This document shows, piece by piece, positions 41,614-50,905 of a stretch of DNA of 64,000 nt. The notes beneath the pieces were generated by a model that was not told the origin of the DNA, did no database searches, and was given only the letters and a program-made list of their open reading frames with translations. Each line of letters begins with the position of its first letter. Within the stretch, counting starts at the first letter, position 1. Both the position numbers and the translations under genes were made by a program. Location: contig NZ_LMPS01000005.1 in assembly GCF_001424405.1 (NCBI RefSeq), positions 496,001-560,000 on the forward strand. The letters run 5' to 3'. This DNA comes from Dyadobacter sp. Leaf189. GTDB lineage: Bacteria > Bacteroidota > Bacteroidia > Cytophagales > Spirosomataceae.

Positions 41614-42625
41614 CTTCGATTATCTCAAAGCCGGCGACATCCAGGATGCGATCGGCAAGTCGGGAAGCTGCACAGATTCGTCGTACATCGGAGGCGGCAC
41701 AAACCTGCTGGACTTAATGAAGTACGATCTCGCGCACCCAACCACACTCATTGATATCAACCACGCAGGAACGCAGGACGCAGTCACGGAAACTGAAAAC
41801 GGCGGACTTCGCCTCAGTGCATTCGCCACGAATGCGGATACCGCCTGGCACCCGCTGATCGAGGAGAAATATCCATTGCTTTCGAAAGCCATACTGGCCG
41901 GGGCTTCCGCGCAGATCAGGAATATGGCCACCAATGGAGGCAACCTGCTGCAACGTACCCGCTGCTATTATTTTTACGATGCCAATGTTCCCTGCAACAA
42001 ACGTGAGCCCGGGTCGGGCTGCTCTGCCATTCTAGGTTATAATCGCATTATGGCCATATTAGGTACCAGCGAGCATTGCATTGCGGTGTTTCCATCAGAT
42101 ATGTGCATTGCGCTGGCTGCATTGGAAGCGACAGTTAATGTGGAGGGACCAAATGGCCCGAGAAGCATTGTCTTTGCTGACTTTCACCGCTTGCCAGGCG
42201 ATACGCCCGAGTTGGACAACAACCTCTTGCCAGGCGAGATCATCACCAGCATCGACCTGCCTCCGCAGGGATTTTCTGATAATTATTCCTATCTAAAACT
42301 GAGGGACCGTAATTCGTATGCATTTGCATTGGTATCTGTCGCGACCGGTCTGGAGTTGGACGGCGACATCATACGCAATGCAAGGATTGCGCTGGGCGGA
42401 GTAGCACATAAGCCCTGGCGCGTGCCCGAAGCTGAGGAATTCCTGGTTGGTAAAGCTGCTTCGGAGGAGAATTTTGCGCAGGCGGCGGATATCATTCTTC
42501 GTGGCGCGACGGGCTATCAATACAATGACTTCAAAATAGAGCTGGCAAAAAGGGCCATTATCCGGAATGGAATGATGGCACTGCACCCTGAAACACAACT
42601 TCCGGGCGCCTTACCTTCTGCTTAA
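41606..42625 (+). CDS. Molybdenum hydroxylase FAD-binding subunit
   Basis: The 339-residue protein has the FAD site SYIGGGTNLLDLMKYD (about 26-41) and the NGGNLLQRTRCYYFYDAN, CNKREPGSGC stretch typical of YagS/PaoB-like subunits, with cysteines for an additional cluster. It passes electrons from the iron-sulfur subunit. It is the middle gene of the three, overlapping the first and 16 bases before the third. Confidence 0.92.
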   Translation: MNNFDYLKAGDIQDAIGKSGSCTDSSYIGGGTNLLDLMKYDLAHPTTLIDINHAGTQDAVTETENGGLRLSAFATNADTAWHPLIEEKYPLLSKAILAGASAQIRNMATNGGNLLQRTRCYYFYDANVPCNKREPGSGCSAILGYNRIMAILGTSEHCIAVFPSDMCIALAALEATVNVEGPNGPRSIVFADFHRLPGDTPELDNNLLPGEIITSIDLPPQGFSDNYSYLKLRDRNSYAFALVSVATGLELDGDIIRNARIALGGVAHKPWRVPEAEEFLVGKAASEENFAQAADIILRGATGYQYNDFKIELAKRAIIRNGMMALHPETQLPGALPSA

Positions 42626-42641
42626 CCTTATACATCAACAA

Positions 42642-44882
42642 ATGGAAGCATCTCAAAAACAAGTTGGTCAGCCGCTGAGCCGGCTGGAAGGACAACTTAA
42701 GGTAACCGGCACAGCCAAATATTCCGGCGATTATCAGGTGCCGGGCCTGCTGTACGGATATGTGATCAACAGCACAATCACCAAAGGGAAGATTACGCGG
42801 CTGGACACGGGCAGGGCCAAAGCGGTACCCGGGATAGTGGAAGTATTTACCTACGAAAACCGGCCTTCACTGGCGTGGTTTGATCTGCAATATGCGGATA
42901 TGGACGCGCCTCCGGGTTCGCCGTTCCGGCCTTTGCAGGATGAGGAGATATTGTACAATGGACAGCCGATCGGCCTGGTTGTTGCCGAATCTTTTGAGCT
43001 GGCAAGATACGGGGCTACGCTGGTGGAAGTGGAGTGTGAAGAGGAGGCATTTGAAACAGACCTGAGAAAGGAAGCGTCAAAAGCGCGCTCTCCGAAGATC
43101 GGAATGGCGACCATGCTGAAGCCCCTGCCACCCAGGCCGAAAGGCAAATTTGAAAAAGCATATCAGGAATCGCCCGCGCAGGTTTCGGCGGAGTATTACC
43201 ACGGTACGGAGCATCATAATCCGCTTGAACTGTTTGCTACTACCACCATTTACGAAGGCGACGGCAAACTGACGATTTACGACAAAACGCAGGGCACGAT
43301 CAACAGTCAGCTCTATGTATCGAATATTTTTGGGTTGAAATACAAGGATGTGCGTGTTATCTCGCCTTATGTGGGCGGTGCGTTTGGGTCTGCATTGCGG
43401 CCGCAGTACCAGCTTTTCCTGTCTGTCATGGCCGCATTGGAACTGAAACAATCGGTTTTGGTGACCCTGGACAGGCAGCAGATGTTTACTTTCGGCCACC
43501 GGCCGCCTACCATTCAGCAAACCCGTTTCAGCGCGGATATGGACGGAAAAGTTACCGCGATGAACCACCTGGCAATTGGAGAAACTTCACGCTTTGAGGA
43601 CTATACCGAGGTAGTGGTAAATTGGTCGCACATGCTTTATCCGGCAGCCAATACATTGATGCAATACAAGCTTGTGGAGCTGGACGTATACAGCCCGCTG
43701 GATATGCGCTCGCCCGGCGGAAGTACTGGCATGCACGCCATCGAAAGTACGATGGACGAGCTGGCATACAAGACCAAAATAGATCCGCTGCAACTCCGGC
43801 TGATCAACTATTCCGAAGATGATGTGAGCCTTAACCGGCCTTACAGCAGCAAGGAGCTGCGCCAATGCTATCTGCAGGGCGCGGAGAGATTCGGCTGGGA
43901 CAAGCGCAGTCCTGAGCCGCGCAGTATGCGGCGGGGCAACAAGCTTGTAGGTTACGGAATGGCGACGGGAATCTGGGAGGCCAATCAGCTGCCTGCAAAA
44001 GCCGATGCGATACTTACTACCGACGGAAAGCTGCGGGTGAACAGCGCGGTGACGGATATTGGAACGGGTACGCTGACCGTCATGACGCAGATTGCCGCCG
44101 ACGAGCTGGGAATGAAGATTGAGGATGTGGAATTCTTGTACGGAGATAGCAAAAAACCATTTGCGCCCATTCAAGGCGGTTCTTTTACCGTCTCAACAGT
44201 TGGATCGGCGGTGAAAGTGGCAGGTGCTGCATTGAAGAAAAAGCTGTTTTCTATTGCTAAAAAAATGAAAGATTCGGTTTTTAGCAAAGCGGATCTGAAA
44301 GAGGTGGTATTTGAGGACAGCCGGATATTCCTGCGAAGTGACCGCAGCAAGTCAGTTTCGTTCCTGGAAATCATAGAAGCGAATGGTGGAAAGCCGATCA
44401 AAGTGTCGAAATTCTCGGTACCCTCGCTTTTGAAACAGAAGAAATACTCACGCGCTACCCACAGTGCTGCGTTCGTGGAAGTGGAAGTAGATGAGCAGCT
44501 CGGTATCGTAAATGTAACCCGGGCGATTACTGCAGTAGCTGCGGGTAAAATCATCAATCCCAAAACAGCACGCAGCCAGATCCTGGGCGGGATGATCTGG
44601 GGAATCAGCAAGGCACTGAGGGAAGAAACAATCCAGGATTTTAACCTGGGTAAATACATGAACCAGAACCTGGCCGAATATCACATACCGGTACATGCGG
44701 ACATTCATGAGCTGGATGTGATTTTTGTCGAGGAAAATGATGAGATTGTAAATGCGTTGGGGGTGAAGGGGGTCGGAGAGATAGGGCTCGTGGCGATGCC
44801 GCCTGCTATTGCCAACGCCATTTACCATGCAACGGGCAAGCGTATCAATCAGCTGCCCATTCATTTCGATTCGCTGCTTTGA
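42642..44882 (+). CDS. Molybdenum hydroxylase molybdopterin-binding large subunit
   Basis: The 746-residue protein has the domain start GQPLSRLEGQLKVTGTAKYS and the substrate-binding and cofactor-binding regions YVGGAFGSALRPQ, MRSPGGSTGMHAIES and TDIGTGTLTVMTQ. The catalytic Glu lies near residue 712 in GVKGVGEIGL. It is the YagR/PaoC-like catalytic subunit, oxidising aldehydes or N-heterocycles. No XdhC-type maturation gene is beside it. The substrate cannot be named. Confidence 0.92.
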   Translation: MEASQKQVGQPLSRLEGQLKVTGTAKYSGDYQVPGLLYGYVINSTITKGKITRLDTGRAKAVPGIVEVFTYENRPSLAWFDLQYADMDAPPGSPFRPLQDEEILYNGQPIGLVVAESFELARYGATLVEVECEEEAFETDLRKEASKARSPKIGMATMLKPLPPRPKGKFEKAYQESPAQVSAEYYHGTEHHNPLELFATTTIYEGDGKLTIYDKTQGTINSQLYVSNIFGLKYKDVRVISPYVGGAFGSALRPQYQLFLSVMAALELKQSVLVTLDRQQMFTFGHRPPTIQQTRFSADMDGKVTAMNHLAIGETSRFEDYTEVVVNWSHMLYPAANTLMQYKLVELDVYSPLDMRSPGGSTGMHAIESTMDELAYKTKIDPLQLRLINYSEDDVSLNRPYSSKELRQCYLQGAERFGWDKRSPEPRSMRRGNKLVGYGMATGIWEANQLPAKADAILTTDGKLRVNSAVTDIGTGTLTVMTQIAADELGMKIEDVEFLYGDSKKPFAPIQGGSFTVSTVGSAVKVAGAALKKKLFSIAKKMKDSVFSKADLKEVVFEDSRIFLRSDRSKSVSFLEIIEANGGKPIKVSKFSVPSLLKQKKYSRATHSAAFVEVEVDEQLGIVNVTRAITAVAAGKIINPKTARSQILGGMIWGISKALREETIQDFNLGKYMNQNLAEYHIPVHADIHELDVIFVEENDEIVNALGVKGVGEIGLVAMPPAIANAIYHATGKRINQLPIHFDSLL

Positions 44883-44925
44883 CGAGGGAATCGAAGGCGT
44901 ATTGAAGTCACTAAACATACCATAG

Positions 44926-45969
44926 ATGGTTCCGGATTTTAACTTCAGGCTGAGGCAGGTTTTCTATTTGATCGTTGTAATTGCACTTGCCGTTATCATT
45001 TTCAAACAGTTATACATCTTCTTCCCCGGGTTTCTGGGTGCGCTTACGCTTTATATTCTTTGCCGGAAGTATTATTTCAATTTAACCATCAGGAGAAACT
45101 GGAATAAAAGTCTGACGGCATTGCTTTTCATGACTTTGTTCTTCGCCTGCATTGTCGCGCCGATTTACTTCTCGCTGCAAATGGTTTACACCAAAGTCGA
45201 GGCGATCATTAAAGATCCGACGCAGGTGAACCAGGCGGTGGAGGCAGTTTCAAAGCAGCTCAAAGAATGGACCGGCCAGGACCTGCTCACCAAGGAAGCA
45301 ACTACCAATGTACGTGAAAAGGCAGGCAGCATTATTCCGGGCGTCCTGAACAGCTCCGCGACCATGCTGGGCAATCTGCTGATGATCCTGTTCCTGGCCT
45401 TTTTTATGTTTACCAACGGCCACGCGCTGGAAAAGAATCTGCGCAAGTTTATCCCGCTTCACCGCGGGAATATCGACCTGCTTGCCGATGAAACGATCAG
45501 TATGGTGCGTGCCAATGCGATCGGCATTCCGCTGGTGTCCATCATACAGGGAATCGTGGCGGTAGTGGGTTACTGGATTTTCGGGGTTAAAGACTTTGTG
45601 TTATTGGGACTGGTCACCGGCATTTGTGCCTTTTTTCCGGTGGTGGGCACTGCATTGATCTGGTTGCCAATTGTCATTTTTATGTTTTCAAAAGGAGATA
45701 ATGGAAAGGCTATTGGGCTGGGTATATATTGCATGGTTGCGGTGGGCAATATTGATTATCTTGCCCGGGTTACTTTTTTAAAGAAGATCGGAGACGTGCA
45801 TCCGGTTACTACCATCCTCGGGTTAATTGTAGGCTTGCGCCTGTTTGGTTTCTGGGGATTTATCTTCGGTCCGCTCATGATCAGTATTCTGCTTCTTTTG
45901 ATAAAAATTTATAAAACAGAATTCGGCGAACCTGCTGAAAAACACAAAGCCGGTCCAGTTGCAAACTAG
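44926..45969 (+). CDS. AI-2E family permease
   Basis: The 347-residue protein has eight or so membrane helices and the AI-2E family pieces GFLGALTLYILCRKYY, FFPVVGTALIWLP and FGFWGFIFGPL. Members export quorum signals or act as sodium/proton antiporters; which applies here is not known. The gene begins 43 bases after the hydroxylase operon and may be co-transcribed. Confidence 0.88.
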   Translation: MVPDFNFRLRQVFYLIVVIALAVIIFKQLYIFFPGFLGALTLYILCRKYYFNLTIRRNWNKSLTALLFMTLFFACIVAPIYFSLQMVYTKVEAIIKDPTQVNQAVEAVSKQLKEWTGQDLLTKEATTNVREKAGSIIPGVLNSSATMLGNLLMILFLAFFMFTNGHALEKNLRKFIPLHRGNIDLLADETISMVRANAIGIPLVSIIQGIVAVVGYWIFGVKDFVLLGLVTGICAFFPVVGTALIWLPIVIFMFSKGDNGKAIGLGIYCMVAVGNIDYLARVTFLKKIGDVHPVTTILGLIVGLRLFGFWGFIFGPLMISILLLLIKIYKTEFGEPAEKHKAGPVAN

Positions 45970-45996
45970 GCCGGCTCTTGCTGGTTTCTTCACTAT

Positions 45997-46599
45997 TTAA
46001 ATTTCAGTATCGTTCTTCGAATCTATTTCATAATCCGCGATATCACTTTTGTTATCCGACCATTTGTATACCACTTTCTTAAATCTGAGATCGTATACAA
46101 TGTCACGTATGTTTTTCATAAAGTCTTTCTGCGTTTTCTTTGGTTCAAACATTTCCCCGCTGAACGTCAGTACATCGTTTTTATCACCGGAAAGTGAAAT
46201 GTCAATGTGCTCCTGGCCCAGTACTTCTTTCTTCGAATCTACATACGCATTTCTTAATTCTGGAAATTCCTTGGTCTGGATTTTCACGATCTTCTGCTTC
46301 ATTTCCTCCCGTTCCGCATTGATCGTTTTATCTTTTGCATCCTTCACTTCATTATAAAGCGCCGTGTTGGATTTGTGCCAGGAAAGTCTTGTCGCAATAT
46401 CCGTTTCATCTTCGCCTTTACTTAGTTTCTGGTCAATATCAATGATCTTGTTTCTGATAAACAAAGTCATGTTATCATTAGAGGCAACATCTACCGGTTT
46501 GGGTGTCAGGAAATGTATTCCCAGACCCACTACGGCTGCGATTAATAATGCAACAATAATGTATGTTCCAACCTTCCCTTTTTTTCTTTCGGGTTCCAT
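45997..46599 (-). CDS. Hypothetical membrane-anchored protein
   Basis: The 200-residue protein is not recognised. A basic start (MEPERKKGKVG) precedes one membrane helix (YIIVALLIAAVVGLGIHFL), and the rest is charged and soluble with coiled-coil-like text (KDAKDKTINAEREEMKQKIV). It is likely an inner-membrane protein facing the periplasm. It converges on the permease gene and is 182 bases from the MscS start. Confidence 0.6.
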   Translation of the reverse strand: MEPERKKGKVGTYIIVALLIAAVVGLGIHFLTPKPVDVASNDNMTLFIRNKIIDIDQKLSKGEDETDIATRLSWHKSNTALYNEVKDAKDKTINAEREEMKQKIVKIQTKEFPELRNAYVDSKKEVLGQEHIDISLSGDKNDVLTFSGEMFEPKKTQKDFMKNIRDIVYDLRFKKVVYKWSDNKSDIADYEIDSKNDTEI

Positions 46600-46781
46600 A
46601 GCCTGATTTGTTAGTTTAAGTTACAGCCGCTGACGACCTGTTTTCGTCAATGCTTTTTACTACCTGAATCAAAAAATATGCCATTGGAATGAATGGAGCT
46701 TTGTAAAAGCCGCAATATGCCGCGCTGGAACGGATTTTTAGCTTCCCGCCGTATTCTGTTTTAAAGAACCCGCTACAAACA

Positions 46782-47570
46782 ATGAAGCTTCAACAATTCT
46801 ATAACCAGGCTTATGCCTGGATTTTGCGTACAGGCCCGTCTTTTCTGCTGGGGCTTGCAGTACTGATCATCGGTTTTTGGCTGATCAAAATACTATCCCG
46901 CTGGATGACCAACCATTTATACCGGCGCAATGTAGATCCTTCGCTTACACCTTTTCTGCTGAGCCTCACCATCACCGCATTACGTGTGCTGCTGATCATT
47001 TCGGTAATGCAGATCATCGGTATACAGATGACCGTTTTCGCCGCGCTGATCGGGGCAATTGGTGTAGCGGCTGGTCTGGCGTTGTCAGGAACCCTGCAAA
47101 ACTTTACGAGTGGTATCCTCATTTTACTGCTGAAACCCTTCAAAGTTGGGGATAACATCCTGGCGCAGGGGCAGGAAGGTACTGTAAAGGCGATCAAGAT
47201 CTTTTACACGATCGTCAATACGTTTGACAACAGGATGGTGGTGATCCCGAATAGCAAGCTGTCCAATGAAGTAATCATCAATATCAGCGGATCGGGCAGC
47301 AGGCGACTGGATGTGGAGCTTAAATTCAGCAATGCGATAGAGTTCATGGACGTCAGAAAAACCATTGACGATGTCCTGGGTCGTGCTCAAAATGCCCTGA
47401 AAATTCCCGAAAGACGCATTGGAATTTCTTCAATCGAGCCGGACGGATACAAGGTAATGATCAGCGTGTGGCTGAATGCGGACGGCTTTGTAGATACCAA
47501 AATGGACATTCAGGAGCAGATTATGCAAGGTTTAAGAAGCTCTGGGTTGAAGCTGCCTGGGATGCCTTAA
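46782..47570 (+). CDS. mscS: MscS-family small-conductance mechanosensitive channel
   Basis: The 262-residue protein has three membrane helices and the pore-lining TM3 segment GAIGVAAGLALSGTLQNFTS. The MscS beta domain follows (KPFKVGDNILAQGQEGTVKA, VIPNSKLSNEVIIN) with the alpha/beta C-terminal part. Length is near that of E. coli MscS (286). It opens under hypo-osmotic shock. Single gene, with a hairpin just after its stop. Confidence 0.9.
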   Translation: MKLQQFYNQAYAWILRTGPSFLLGLAVLIIGFWLIKILSRWMTNHLYRRNVDPSLTPFLLSLTITALRVLLIISVMQIIGIQMTVFAALIGAIGVAAGLALSGTLQNFTSGILILLLKPFKVGDNILAQGQEGTVKAIKIFYTIVNTFDNRMVVIPNSKLSNEVIINISGSGSRRLDVELKFSNAIEFMDVRKTIDDVLGRAQNALKIPERRIGISSIEPDGYKVMISVWLNADGFVDTKMDIQEQIMQGLRSSGLKLPGMP

Positions 47571-47580
47571 TGATTATTTA

Positions 47581-47616
47581 TGCCACGAATGCGCTGCTGC
47601 GGTGCATTCGTGGGCA
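47581..47616. terminator. Hairpin terminator between convergent mscS and blaR1-like genes
   Basis: TGCCACGAATGC (47581-47592) pairs with GCATTCGTGGGCA (47604-47616) with a single bulge and an 11-base loop. A poor T tract follows, so efficiency is uncertain. Confidence 0.6.
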
Positions 47617-47621
47617 TTAAT

Positions 47622-49571
47622 CTATCGTGCAACCGCCAAATCGGGCCTCTCAAAAACCTCCGCCTCAGGCCGCGTCTCAATCCACCAGACACGTTCCAGT
47701 TTGGGGTCGTAGTATTTGGCTAACTTCCCTTTGAACAGCGCAATTTTGCGGATATCCTCTTTGCGCGGCATCAGGTTGCTGCCAATTCCGTAAGTCTGAC
47801 GAAAGCCATCCAGGAAGTAAGCTTCCTTTTCCAATTTGTCCAGATCAAAATCTTCAATGCGCTGCCATTCTACATTGTTCGCGAGCAGCGTAGCGGGTGG
47901 CGGAGTTTTGTACAAATCAAATGTCAGGTAGGCAATAGATTTGCAGAGCTCGTTCTTATCCCAGTCGCGGTGCTCTTTCGTGTCGTCCAGCATGTAAGGA
48001 TAGCTGTGAAAAGCTTCATTGATCTCCTGGTAGGTGGCCGGCTTTCCATCGAGGTACAGCTTAATGCGGTCCTCATAGCCTACAAGCTTTTTCTCTCTAT
48101 CGAAAAGGCCATTTTTAAACTTGGTAAGAACCTCAGTGGGGTAAGCAACCTTCTCCCTGAACTCGGCTTTCAGCTTATGTTCTGCCAAAACCGGGGGAAG
48201 ACTGTTCAGCAGATATTCTTTGATGTCGTCTCTGCTGTTCTCACCATTGTATTGCTCAAAAAACGGGTTTTTGTTGACGGAATAGAAATCCGGTGTTTGC
48301 GACTCAGAGTTCTGAAACACAACTTGAAAGTATCCCATATAGGAATCGTCGTATACAGGAAATTCTGTTAGGCTAAACGGACTGAACTGGCCGCCTTTAT
48401 AAGCTATCGTATAGCTGTTCGGCATAAACTTCTTTGGGTTAAAACCTGCATTTGAGTTTTTGGCTGGCAGCAATGCATAGAAGTACCCCTGCGCGTCAGT
48501 CTTGACTGATTTGATGTGCTTTCCATATCTGCTAATCTCAATTGGCATGTTCGCAAGTGGCTTGCCGGTTCGCGCTTCCAGGATTAGTCCGGCCGTGTGG
48601 ATCTCCTCTGACGAAAACCGTGGATGCGTTAGTTTTCCCTGACCATCCCGCCAGAACATCTGAAAAGGATCCCCTTCGTTCCGTGCCTTACCCGGACCGA
48701 AAAAGATGAGTAAACCCACCAGCAGCGGAACAGCAAACAGGAAGCTGATCAAAAGAAAGCGTGATGACCGTTCCTTGTTCATCATCACAATCCGCTGCTT
48801 TAACGACGAAATGTTGAATGCATTGGAAATCCGGAAATCCGGCCCACCCGCACATTTGAGCAGCAGGTACTGGTATTGTTTGATATCAACATCATTTTCG
48901 AGGACACACTGGTCGGCAATGTATTCCAGGTTCAGGCGGATTTCGTGTCGTATCAGCCAGGCAAATGGATTGTACCAGTTGAGAATGCAAAGAATCTCGC
49001 CCCAGATCACATCCTGCGTATGCCGCTGCCGGACGTGAATATACTCGTGCAGAATTATCTCTTTCAGCTCCTCCCCGCTGTGCATGGCGGGATTGTAGAA
49101 AATAGCATTGCCAAATGAAAACGGGCTTATATTTTTCTCTATGTGGTAAATACGTACATCATCATCCGAAACCAGCTGTGCCTGCCGTAATATCCTCACA
49201 TAAGCAACAATGTGCAGCACGAGGCGCCCCAGCATGAAGACCATACCTACCACGAGCAACCTGACCAGCCACGCTTCCAGGTCAATGTCTGCTGCAGTTG
49301 CAGGCTCCACTGCTCCTGCGACAACCGGCGTGGGCTGGGTAGAGATCGCCGGGATTTGCCGCAGAATAGTCGCATTACCGATTGCCGGAATGTGCTTAAC
49401 CGTATTTTCAATGCTGATAAATGGTACAAGGAAGCAAAGCAGGGAATAATACCGGAGGTAAATGCGGTTGAGGTTGTAAAAGGTAAGCCGGCGTAAAAAC
49501 AGGTAATGGAAAATGGCCACCACAGCCAGGCTGGCTGAAAGTTTGATGAGATATTCGAATAAAGGCGACAT
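47622..49571 (-). CDS. BlaR1-type M56 membrane metallopeptidase with regulatory-like domain
   Basis: The 649-residue protein has about four membrane helices in residues 1-290 and the zinc motif HEYIH (His175, Glu176, His179) of the M56 family. Behind the last helix comes a carboxypeptidase-regulatory-like beta domain (about 320-400, GLILEARTGKPLANMPIEIS) and an unassigned 240-residue tail. The penicillin-binding sensor of classical BlaR1 is absent, so it senses another signal. It follows the BlaI-type repressor gene by 20 bases and probably cleaves or inactivates it. Confidence 0.87.
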   Translation of the reverse strand: MSPLFEYLIKLSASLAVVAIFHYLFLRRLTFYNLNRIYLRYYSLLCFLVPFISIENTVKHIPAIGNATILRQIPAISTQPTPVVAGAVEPATAADIDLEAWLVRLLVVGMVFMLGRLVLHIVAYVRILRQAQLVSDDDVRIYHIEKNISPFSFGNAIFYNPAMHSGEELKEIILHEYIHVRQRHTQDVIWGEILCILNWYNPFAWLIRHEIRLNLEYIADQCVLENDVDIKQYQYLLLKCAGGPDFRISNAFNISSLKQRIVMMNKERSSRFLLISFLFAVPLLVGLLIFFGPGKARNEGDPFQMFWRDGQGKLTHPRFSSEEIHTAGLILEARTGKPLANMPIEISRYGKHIKSVKTDAQGYFYALLPAKNSNAGFNPKKFMPNSYTIAYKGGQFSPFSLTEFPVYDDSYMGYFQVVFQNSESQTPDFYSVNKNPFFEQYNGENSRDDIKEYLLNSLPPVLAEHKLKAEFREKVAYPTEVLTKFKNGLFDREKKLVGYEDRIKLYLDGKPATYQEINEAFHSYPYMLDDTKEHRDWDKNELCKSIAYLTFDLYKTPPPATLLANNVEWQRIEDFDLDKLEKEAYFLDGFRQTYGIGSNLMPRKEDIRKIALFKGKLAKYYDPKLERVWWIETRPEAEVFERPDLAVAR

Positions 49572-49591
49572 GGCAGAAAAGGTTTAAACTG

Positions 49592-49951
49592 CTATTTCTT
49601 GTTTTCGATCAATCCGATGATCTCTTTGAGGTCGTCCGCCGAGATCTTGTTTTTTTGTACAAAAAAGCTGACAAGCTCTTTATAGGAGTTTTCAAAATAG
49701 TCTTTGACTACATTTCCCATAAACCTCTGTTTATACGCTTCTTCCGTAATCACCGGCGCGTACAAGTTTACATTACCAACCAGTCTGCTGGCGACAAAGC
49801 CTTTCTTTTCCAGGTTTTTGATGGTAGAAGCGAGGGTAGTATAGGGCGGCAGCGGAGCCGCCATTTCAGACATAAATGACTTCACACTTCCTTCGCCTGC
49901 TTTCCAGACTGCCTGCATGGCATCCTCTTCCTGTTGCGTTAATCTCTCCAT
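49592..49951 (-). CDS. blaI: BlaI/MecI/CopY-family repressor
   Basis: The 119-residue protein has the winged helix of BlaI (LTQQEEDAMQAVWKAGEGSV, PPYTTLASTIKNLEKKGFVA) and a C-terminal dimerisation helix. The usual partner, an M56 peptidase, is directly downstream. Two palindromic sites begin three bases before its start codon, fitting autorepression of this two-gene operon. Confidence 0.9.
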   Translation of the reverse strand: MERLTQQEEDAMQAVWKAGEGSVKSFMSEMAAPLPPYTTLASTIKNLEKKGFVASRLVGNVNLYAPVITEEAYKQRFMGNVVKDYFENSYKELVSFFVQKNKISADDLKEIIGLIENKK

Positions 49952-49953
49952 TG

Positions 49954-49990
49954 TTACGACGTTTTCGTAAATCTACGAGATTTTCGTAGA
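49954..49990. promoter_or_regulatory. Two BlaI-type operator dyads
   Basis: TTACGA-CGTTT-TCGTAA (49954-49970) and TCTACGA-GATTT-TCGTAGA (49972-49990) are perfect inverted repeats sharing the core TACGA-N5-TCGTA. They sit directly upstream of the blaI start, one base apart, where they would block the promoter. The core resembles known BlaI/MecI sites in architecture (TACA-type inverted halves). Confidence 0.82.
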
Positions 49991-50060
49991 TGCGAGCAAG
50001 TTTATGAAATATTTTTTAGATAAAAATGAAAAATCAGGGAAACGGGATGGCCAGTGAATG

Positions 50061-50708
50061 CTAGTAGCCGGCGTGCTGGGCTTTGTAAAACTGCACTTTT
50101 TTGAACATCTCGATCAGGGTAGTTACATTCAGCTTCTCGAAGATCCGCGCTTTATAAGTGCTGACGGAGCTCTCGGTTAGGTTCAGCTGGATCGCAATTT
50201 CTTTGGTCCAGAAGCCGTCTATGAGCATATCCATTACTTCAAGCTCGCGCTGGGAGAGTTGTTCAAGCGGGTTCTCGGAACTCGTTTTGCTTTCCAGCGT
50301 ATTGCGAAGCAGCTGCTGCTGTACCGCCATACTGAGGTAGTTCCCGTTTTCAAACATGGAGGTAACCGCCTTTCTGATCTCGTTCTGGGACGAACTTTTC
50401 GAGAGAAAACCATTCGCACCGGCCTTGATGTAATGCAGTGCATAAATCTGTTCTTCCAGGCTGGAAAAAACCAGGATCAGCACTTTCGGCTGGATCTCGC
50501 GGATCCTCGGCACCATATTGAAACCTTCTCCGTCAGGGATACTGATGTCCAGCAATATGAGGTCAAGCGGATGTGCGCCAACCTGTATCAGGCTTTCGCC
50601 AAATGAAGCTGCTTCATGCACTGTAACCGGATTTAAAAGATCCTGTATCAGGAACTTGGTAGCCAGTCTTACTATTGCGTGATCTTCAACAAGTAAAATC
50701 TGCTTCAT
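50061..50708 (-). CDS. NarL/FixJ-family response regulator
   Basis: The 215-residue protein has a receiver domain (KQILLVEDHAIVR, phospho-acceptor Asp54 in LLDISIPDGEG, KAGANGFLSKSS) and a LuxR-type helix-turn-helix (LSQRELEVMDMLIDGFWTKE, NLTESSVSTYKARIFEKLN). It is an orphan: no sensor kinase gene is adjacent. It probably binds DNA as a dimer after phosphorylation. The target is unknown. Confidence 0.9.
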   Translation of the reverse strand: MKQILLVEDHAIVRLATKFLIQDLLNPVTVHEAASFGESLIQVGAHPLDLILLDISIPDGEGFNMVPRIREIQPKVLILVFSSLEEQIYALHYIKAGANGFLSKSSSQNEIRKAVTSMFENGNYLSMAVQQQLLRNTLESKTSSENPLEQLSQRELEVMDMLIDGFWTKEIAIQLNLTESSVSTYKARIFEKLNVTTLIEMFKKVQFYKAQHAGY

Positions 50709-50856
50709 CTGTACGAACGGACAAGTCTATGCTTTCAGGGCTGTCTAATGTAAATGCTTATGGAAGGAGGGAGGAGTGCGTAGTATTTCTTCAATACTTA
50801 CGTAATAACTTCTTTATTACTTTCTGCAATTATACAACTAATTATGGTTCACGCAT

Positions 50857-50888
50857 AAAAAAAGCGCTGCCTCGGCAACGCTTTTTTT
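50857..50888 (-). terminator. Rho-independent terminator after the LolA-like gene
   Basis: AAAAAAAGCG-C-TGCC pairs with GGCA-A-CGCTTTTTTT, with a 2-base turn and one mismatch, 18 bases past the stop at 50906. A and T tracts on both sides allow function in both directions. Confidence 0.9.
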
Positions 50889-50905
50889 AATGAATCTGAA
50901 AACAG

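Noticed and set aside
45948..45976. Inverted repeat AGCCGG...CCGGCT as a terminator after the AI-2E permease gene
   Set aside because: The stem is only six bases with a 17-base loop and no T tract, and it begins inside the coding sequence.
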